Positions 56,426 to 64,000 of a DNA stretch of 64,000 nt are shown here, piece by piece; the first letter of the stretch is position 1; every line of letters begins with the position of its first letter. The position numbers and the translations under genes were made by a program. The notes under the pieces were generated by a model. The model did not search any database and was not told the DNA's origin. It saw only the letters and a program-made list of their open reading frames with translations. The DNA is from Pseudofabraea citricarpa (Eukaryota; Ascomycota; Leotiomycetes; Helotiales; Dermateaceae), in the NCBI GenBank assembly GCA_029641185.1, contig JAPWGK010000013.1, positions 434,001 through 498,000 of the forward strand, given 5' to 3'.

Positions 56426-58368
56426 CTAAACCCTCTTGACGCTGAAGACCCAGCCGGTCAAAGGATCAATGAAGTTGGTAACAGATCTACGACGATTGCC
56501 CTTACCAGTGGTGAAAATCTCGCCCTTGGTAATGGTAGCATTTGCAAGCTCAAGCAACTCCATCTTGAAATCGGGAATGCTGTCATACTCGTTCTTGAAA
56601 GGGAAGCTTTGAGCACCGAAAGCAATCTTGCGCATTGCGACTTCGTTATCACTCATGTCCTCGCTCGAACCCATAACATCATCCTCGTCGAACTTGGGCA
56701 CCTCTTGAGCGATGATCCAAGGCTTCACAACTGCTCTGGCGAAGAGACTGCGAAGTCGGTCATCCTTTGGGAGTTCGAAAACCTTCTTGATATGCTCGCC
56801 TTTCAAGCCCTCGGTGCTCCGAATCAAAATTGCCTTGAGCTTCTGCTCTGCGAGGATTCCAGGTCCCTTAATGTTGAAGCGGTGGGCGAGGAGGACGAAA
56901 TCAAGGTACGAGGTGATTGCATTTGAGTCAACAACCGAGTATAGGGGCAATAGGGTGGCATCCTTGCAGACAATCCATTGCAGCAAGAGGTCGAAGCTTC
57001 GTGGAGTAATATCAGTAAACTCAAGCTTTTGCTCTTCGTAGTTCTTGACGGGGAGGGCTGCAAGTTGGTCTCGGATTACAGACGAGATCTCGACAATGAG
57101 CTTCTTTGGAACATGACGATGTTCTTTGGTTGGACCAAGGAAGATATTAACTCGCTCTTGTTCAGATTTCAGGAAATCCCTGCTCATTTCGTTAGATTGA
57201 CTTGAAGACTTCAAAGTATTTTTTGTCTGAGGTGACAGGGAAATCATGTGACTTACTCTACCCAAGCATCAGCTGGCTTGAGTTTGGCAGCAGCCTTCTC
57301 ATCCTCCTTCTTCTTCTTCGCCTGCAAGAGATGGTATTTAGGCTGCGGAACAAGTGTTAGACAGAGTATCTGGAAACAGACGAAAGAGCTTACCAAGACT
57401 GAAGCGTCTCGCTTATGTTGGCGACGCGCTGGGCTTCCTCCGATGGTGGAATTATATCGTTGTCTGTTATTGACTTGCTTCTGATGTTGATTCATAGTCA
57501 TAGGATCAGCGTTTTTTCTCATGGCTTGGATTGTAGTGATGAGGTCCTGGTGATTGAGGTTGAGCATGTCCAAAGTCCACTCACGACCTGCTTGTGGATA
57601 GACGCCGCACAAAAACTCTACTTTCTCTCGGAGTTTATCATCCTTGATAGAGTTGATGTCGAACTCATTGCCTACAACGAAGGGATCGTCCTTGGGGAGA
57701 TTGAGCTTGAAGCGAAAGTTGTCGTTGTCGTCTTTGACAAGACTAGCCTTGCATGACTTGGCCACAAAGCCGTCGAATTTTGAATTGACTGCAAAGTCAT
57801 CATCGCTATCTTCTAGAACGATCGTATCATCAATCTTCTCCTTCTTCTTGATGAAAGACTTTGAACTCTTCTCAAAGAAGAATGGACCATTTGGTGGCGT
57901 GCAAGGTGGTTGCTTGGTACGATCGTCCTCTTCGAAAAACGCATCGGCAGCATCGGCCACATTTCCCTTGTGAGAAGCCAGCTTGTCTCTGAGTTCAGAG
58001 ATCGGAACGTTGGGAAGCATCTCCTTCAGAGCTTCGACACCCTTCATCTCGAGGTCTTCCTTGTCACCTGCAGCAACTTCCTGTAGAAGTTCCTCGATTG
58101 GTGAGGAGATTGGCGTCAACTGCTTTTGAGCAGGAGTGGCATGGCCAAAGATCATAGCAGCGCTATCTGGAAGGGACTCTTCATCGCCAGAGCTGGTGCT
58201 GCTGGTGGGAGTATCCATGCCAGGAGTTGAAGTTGGCGATCCAAAGAGAACATGGCGGGCCATGGATGCCTTGCGCGAGGGCAAGTTGTTGTCAGATGCT
58301 GAGGATACAGCGGCGTCGGTGGGACTTGGGGGAGTGTGAAAGGCCGTAGCCAAAGATCGGTAAGACAT
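56426..58368 (-). CDS. CUE-domain / BTB-domain protein, probably one gene
   Basis: The upstream part (58368-57394 plus 57342-57257; 51-bp intron) has a Ser/Pro-rich N-terminus, a CUE-like ubiquitin-binding helix bundle (GVEALKEMLPNVPISELRDKLASHKGNVADAADAFF, positions about 105-140) and a Lys-rich segment. The downstream part (57179-56426) has a BTB/POZ-like fold (VNIFLGPTKEHRHVPKKLIV, PRSFDLLLQWIV). If unspliced, the first frame stops at 57253, only 66 bp before the next ATG (57187). A canonical intron 57180-57256 (GTAAGT, CTAAC branch site, GCAG) removes the stop and keeps frame, giving 604 aa (353 codons plus 251). I prefer the fused model because no room for a promoter exists between the parts. 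Alternatively they are two genes of 354 and about 249 aa, or both isoforms occur. Confidence 0.65.
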
Positions 58369-61300
58369 GATGGCTTCCTGTTGAAGGTTTTAGGGGAATG
58401 CAGGTAAAGAAGTGTAGTAGTGGGAAGGGAGTCTCTTACTGTCTTCGAAGAGAATACTGATGCGGTTGTGTTAGATCTTTGCTGTACAAGAGAGTCTGCA
58501 GAGGATCTCTTGGAACTGACGCGCGCGAGTTGACGGTAGCGCGCAGAACAACTTCTGCAACAGGAAAACTTACTTTGAAGAAGAACCAAATGTTTTCTGC
58601 ACTTGTAAAGTGTTACAAGTCCAAGGTTGTGCTCATGCGGTTGATGAGGCTTTGTGAGGTGGTGATGTGGATGGTGGGAGGAGAATGGAGTGGTTTGAGG
58701 TGAGGTTGCGGAAGTTGGTAATGTTGTGGGCAAAGAAGATCGAGAAAGGGTAGTGGGTTAGGGCATCGGAACAAGTTATTCCTGGGCCAGATTAATCCGA
58801 TTGTATATCCTTCAGCAGCGTGTTCGCGCTCAGGATGGAGGCGTGTTCGCTTAACTTCCTACTCGCACTCAAGGGCTTTCTTCAAGCACGTGCAGATATC
58901 TACCACCGGTATCCTCACATGTAGACTTAATCCAACTGAGAGACGGCAATAGATCAACGGTCCTGCGTTGAGTGCAGGATCCTACGTAGCAATTGGTTAC
59001 AGAGAATGCAGGGAGGTCTGCAAAATCAGCAACTGCCGAGCATTCTCTTCACATTTCATTCCGCTACACCCCCTCACAACGACTTTGAAGGCTTTAGAGG
59101 CTTTCGCTGTTTGTATCTTGCGTCTCCGGAGATTGATAGCAATCTAAAGCACGGGTTAAGCTTCCTTGGGGATGTTCTACCGCTGGTCGCTTAACCCTTA
59201 AGCCTGTGCCAAATGTTTGAGGGAGTGGGGAAGAGAGAATCCTCATGCGTAAGTTGAGTCTGTTTCTAGTATCCTTGCTGACTTCTGGGAAGTGTATATG
59301 CGCCTTCGAATGCACTACTAGCAGATCATTCCAGACGTGGATAGCTCCGGATGTGGACACGGAGTTATCTTCGGCGGCAATATTCTCATAATACGCAACC
59401 TCAGCTTGCTCGCCAGCCCTAGGAAGCCATCCTGACCAGCTGGGCGCATAGCCTTCTACTCTATCCTTATACCAGAGGACTTCAAAGTCGAGTTGTCTTT
59501 GACTGCAGCTTGTGCTACTGCTTCAACGTTCGCTTGAAGGATCTCCTCATCCTGAAATCTCCATCGACGTTGGAGGATCCTCAAATTTTGATCTGTCAAG
59601 GGCTGCTCTAAAGAATGCCCTAAAGAACTCTGACAGAGGAAGTTACAACTTGATCTTGCACAATGTTGGAGATGTGGTCGATCATCGCCTCGAAGTAGTT
59701 GGTCCCACAAAGTGCTCATTTGGCCATGCCAACAATGTTTGCTGCTAGTTCCCGTCTCTTTCTAGCTATAGCTTGCAACAATCTAAGTAGGCGACAATAT
59801 AGGTCTTGAATACACGTAATGTCTGCTGGGGCATTGAAGACATCCTATTGCTGCTGCGTTTTGATATAGCGGAGTGAACTTTCAGCCCTCTTGGGCGGTT
59901 CAATAATTCTGCAACCATTTATCAGCGTTAACAACTTCTTTGGAGTCATAACATGATAGTCTGCTTACTGGGCTTTCTCTAAGGCTGTCGTCCAACTCTC
60001 CGGACTTGATCAAGCCAATGGTATGTTCCCTATCTCAGATTCCATACTCCACGCCACTTGACCTAGCTAACCAGAATCCGAAGGCTTCGTCAAAATCGTG
60101 TTCGAGTTGTACGTGATCAAGCATTGGATAAAAGCTATCAAAGCTTCTGGATAGCTCGGAACAAGTCCAGCGGTATCAATCATGTCGACAGTTGGATAAT
60201 TCTGGTTCCGTATTTGGTACGAAAACTTCAAGGCTTTCCAAGTTGAGATGTACTTGAATCCGAGTGTTTGGGGTTTCTCTCAGAGCTTTATATCAAGTTG
60301 ATGGTTGAAATCCACATTGTGATATGTTCCAGGAATAACAAGGCGGGTAGAGAATCAAGCTCGTCGCTTAATAGTCGTATGCTAAGCCACTGGCAGCTCG
60401 CTAATTTCGATAACAATGTTGCCACAGCAATCAAGTCCGACAATGGGTACGATCAAGGTCTGGCAGGCTCTTATACCCTTCGATCAGAAGGTATTATCCT
60501 CCGCACGATATAATGGCTTGCTAATAATATGAGTTTGAACCAAGGAATGCCTCGTAGCACTATGCTTGAGATGAAATAAATGCTTTCCGTGGATTTTGGT
60601 ACCGCCTAGAGGAGTTCTCGACAGACGGGAGCCAGAAAGATTCGAGCGGGTCTTATCTAGAACATATGGAGTTATCTTAGCGGTATAGTGAATTGGAGCC
60701 GTGATGCCATGGCATTCACGAAATACAACTGTCGATACACCCATATATTGAGTGATTGAGAGGTTATGGCCTCAAAGCTCCACGTATTGATTCACTGTGG
60801 TCGGTAGGAGAGTTTGGTTGAGACATTCATTCAGATGGTCTCGCTACGGGTTCTGTCCTTCCTTATATAGTAGGTACAGTGGCAAACCAGACATACTCGA
60901 TCCTGCTACCTCCTCAGGTAACGAAAGGTGAATAACCCACGTGAGTCATAACAACCTCGAGTCTTGAATCTCTATTAACTCACTACCTTGGTGTTTAGCA
61001 GTCGGAGCCCGAAAAGCCATCTTCAGAGAGACTTTATTGTCTAAGGGGTTTGAAAATATCACGAGAAACACACACAACCCAAAATCAATACTGAATCATG
61101 CCTACTGAAATTCTTTACGATTATTCCAGCCAGGTTCATCGCTTCGGCAAAATATTCATTACTGTCGATACGCATTTCTTTGTGCCGCGAGAAAAGACAC
61201 AACCTGACGTCCAACTCTTAATAACGTCTCCTGGATTCCTGAGATCCAGGCGGCTTCTAACCCCACCTGATATTAGGGCTCAAATCTCATCTTCAAGATC

Positions 61301-62453
61301 TTGAGCTTTATCTTGAACGAGCGTCGGCAATATAACCAGGTACGTTGAGCTTGTCAATCGAGCTCTGCCTGCTTCAGCCCGTATAAGGAAATAAGGAAAT
61401 GAAGATGAAGGGCCAGCTTGAAACTGCTCTGTTGACTTCTGACTATTCAATGCGCAATTCAGCTCCAATATGTTCTCAAGGACAGAAACAATGGGCTTTT
61501 TTAGCCAAAACCTGATTTGCATATTTTCACAGAAGGGGCGTTTGCATGCTAGGGTCACGATATATACCTACCTATGCTCGAGGAAAGCAGCTGCCCACCT
61601 TTCCCAGGAACGAACAAATCATTACTGGCAATGACAGAGACAGTGTATGTGATAAAAGTCGAAGATAACAGATGGGCAGAAATCTGGTGGTCCTCTTCCG
61701 AAGGACATGAAGATATATAGACAGACGCTTTCATAGATCTCATACACTGGAAGGCAGCGATCGGCCAGAACGATGATAAAATTGGAAAATGACTCTTGAG
61801 TGGGCTTCTCACGGGACATCTGACAAAATTCCAAGATGGTGTACAATAATAACCACATCCACTTCGGACCTCACATACCTGAAAATGTCTTTTGAGAAAG
61901 CTCGCTTATGATGCTACTCACTCAGAGAAGTAGATAATCTCTAACGCGTCACTTCGGGAAAGTGAGATGTTAAATTCAAAAAAGCACTTTTCGATAGCTA
62001 CATTCAGCTCAGTTAGCGACTTCTAGCTCTCAGCAGCACAACTTGAAAACACCATGCCTTAAGTCTTTTCTTGATCTTGATGGAAATGACTCGGGGGTGT
62101 TAATGTCTAATACAATCAAACATTCTATAGTCTATCCTGTGACTTTTGATACTCTGTAAGATTTATACTTTCCCAGCGGCTCCTCCTCTACTCTTACATG
62201 ATTTACTTGAAATTCCAATGCAGGAGATGTAGCTTGACATAATCTGAGACTCTATGTGCAGCTATAATTTTGGCTAGGGCAGGCGCGTGGGTTATCTTAT
62301 TACGGCAGCAGTGAGGCTAATATCGATTGGAACCTCCCATTTGTAGCCACAAAAACTACCGCCTCATAATACTAATGGCCATACCAGCCCTGCCTTACTT
62401 ATGCAATTGACTTTGCCTCCCCAAACGGTCTATCGCTATACCGGATGAATTTG
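58369..62453. other. 4-kb gene-poor region
   Basis: The first 350 bp are the promoter of the CUE/BTB gene. Beyond that no frame exceeds about 92 codons, most start at non-ATG codons, and none shows a motif I recognise. The base composition and broken frames look like decayed coding or transposon sequence, but no terminal repeats or transposase remnants could be named. One short ATG frame (61098-61304, 68 aa, MPTEILYDYSSQVHRFGKIF) is the best small candidate and remains unsupported. Confidence 0.5.
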
Positions 62454-63909
62454 TCACCCCATCTGTGAAGAACAACCAATGAGACCCTTCAGGCGTTCAT
62501 CAGTCTCGTATTCCTTCAGCGCGCTCTCCTTCCACTGCGACCAGCCTTCTTCCAGCCCAAATGCTTTCAATATTGCATTGGCTAACGGCAGAGCATACTT
62601 CCATTCTGGCTCCAAGGCCAGGCCCCAAAAGAATCTTCTTACCTTTTCATCAATCACATTGCTGGCCAGATCAGATAGGCCCCTTCTCCCTAGCATGTCA
62701 GCCAGTACAAGATCGTTGGCACTCAGCGAGTATTCGCCATTGCACAAGGCCTTCATATCTGCTGTAACAAGCGATGGTCCAAAAGCTTCGCGTCGAGGTA
62801 CCACACGCGCCATCTGCCAGTCAATAATGCCGGTGATGTTCAACTGCTCGTCGACGAGTAAGTGGTCGCCTTTATCGTCGACATGCTTCAAGTAGAATCT
62901 CTCTGCTATTGGGTTTTCCTCTTGCGAGACCAATTGGGTTGCGTTATCCTTCAAAAAGCGGTACACTAGATAAGCATCAACAGGATATTCGGTGTAGAGC
63001 TGGCCATCCACAATAAGCTCCAAGTACTGCTCAGCAAAAGCAGTATAATAAGCGGTCGATGTAGCAAACGGACCTGTGGGAGTGAGGACGAGAAACCTGT
63101 CGCTGGCAACGGCTGATACCTCGATTTTAGATGATTGCAAGCACAGAGAGCCAGCCTTAGGAAAAGGGTGTTTTTCCAATTGTGTCAGAATGTCCGCAAG
63201 ACCGCTCCAGACCTTTGCCTTTTCGTTCTCACTGGCTTCGCTCTCGGATACTCCCTGGCCTGTCCATGGTTTTCCCTGTAGTTCTTCCATGAGGATGAAG
63301 CTGATGCCAGTACCATGATCTGTTCCAGTGCCACATATACCGTAACCAAATGCCCGAGGTGCTGGTACTGCGGTAGTTTCAAGAAACTTCAGGGTGGCAT
63401 ATTCGCTGAGTACAAGGTACTCAACCAGCGAAGATGGAAGGCCAACAGCGAGGCTGGTAACACGTGGAACTCGAAGTAACCATGAAGGCGAGCCATCGTG
63501 GAAACGAATACGGGCGTGGTAGTTGGCGCTCCCCATGAGAGCGCCGGGGCCAATCGTGGAAGAAAACTCGATACTGCAACTCCGGGCACCATTTAGACTT
63601 GAAGCATACTTGCAGACTTCCACATCGTTGATACGAGAGCGGAGACGTTCAATTTCAGCGGTAGTCTGTGATATATAAGTTGCATCGTCCAAGACCTTTT
63701 ATTCCCAGAAACACTCAGCACTGGATTTAGGTGAGATATAAGAATGGGGCAAGGAAAAAGGCTGTGCTACTTACCTTATTACACTTATGGAAAATTGAAC
63801 TCATATGAATGAGACAAAGATAGCGGTTGCAAACATCGCATCCACCGATGGCTCTGACGCTTGGTCGCTCACATCCCGGCACTGAGCAAGTGAAGAACCT
63901 CGAGTTCAT
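62454..63909 (-). CDS. Zinc-finger plus APH-like phosphotransferase
   Basis: Two exons (63775-63909 and 62454-63695, 79-bp intron) give 458 aa. Residues 1-45 form a small Cys/His zinc-binding unit (FTCSVPGCERPSV, GGCDVCNRYLCLIHM, FHKC). The rest is an aminoglycoside-phosphotransferase/choline-kinase-like fold: an N-lobe with MGSANYHARIRF and WLLRVPR, ISFILMEELQGKPW, then the catalytic loop LKHVDDKGDHLLVD and the metal-binding segment ITGIIDWQMAR. In the loop the HxDxxxxN pattern reads with His in the Asn position, a variant I associate with a fungal subfamily rather than with decay. The substrate is unknown; the family includes small-molecule and protein kinases. The gene begins only 91 bp from the window's end, so its promoter is cut. 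Confidence 0.85.
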
Positions 63910-64000
63910 GATATGGTAATATCTGAGTAAGACGAGCGATGATAGCTATATGAGAGATATCCAAGAATTGCTTGCAGATGATGGGAAAGGCTGTAGGAAT
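63910..64000. other. Window end, partial promoter
   Basis: Ninety-one bases upstream of the phosphotransferase start; nothing recognisable. Confidence 0.4.

Overview
The window is nuclear DNA from a filamentous ascomycete (Pezizomycotina; Leotiomycetes seems likely, but that is only an impression). The reasons are short GT-AG introns of about 45-110 bp, a fungal PKS-NRPS megasynthase, two Zn2Cys6 regulators, and housekeeping genes with typical fungal architecture (PNO1, TVP23, eIF2-gamma, a DUF1640 mitochondrial protein). No bacterial, phage or CRISPR features were seen.

Left flank (1-7.2 kb): intact PNO1, an aspartic-protease-like membrane protein that lacks both catalytic aspartates, a small secreted-looking unknown protein, a decayed chimera of PNO1 and kinase fragments, and a kinase-like gene that looks degenerate.

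Biosynthetic cluster (about 7.8-36.2 kb): a Zn2Cys6 regulator, a 5'-truncated P450, a trans-acting enoyl reductase (LovC type), two intact P450s, a 3980-aa PKS-NRPS (KS-AT-DH-MT-KR-ACP-C-A-T-R), an HxxxD acyltransferase, and two divergent ceramide synthase (TLC/Lag1) genes. One ceramide synthase resembles the BarA class and the other the LAG1/LagA class. The expected chemistry is a methylated, reduced polyketide joined to one amino acid, released by the R domain, oxidised by P450s and perhaps acylated. The ceramide synthase pair suggests self-protection, so the product may inhibit sphinganine N-acyltransferase. This is inference. It is supported by an identical 14-bp promoter element in front of the acyltransferase and between the two ceramide synthases. 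A second Zn2Cys6 regulator (37.0-39.3 kb) borders the cluster and may or may not belong to it.

Right flank (39.3-64 kb): repeat-rich spacers alternate with conserved genes: TVP23, a CLYBL/HpcH-type lyase, a large disordered unknown protein, a glycine-rich RRM protein, eIF2-gamma, a DUF1640/FMP32-like protein, and a CUE/BTB gene that is probably one spliced gene. A 4-kb gene-poor stretch follows, then a zinc-finger plus APH-like phosphotransferase. Exon limits were derived by hand from splice consensus and reading-frame continuity; no alignments or database searches were run.
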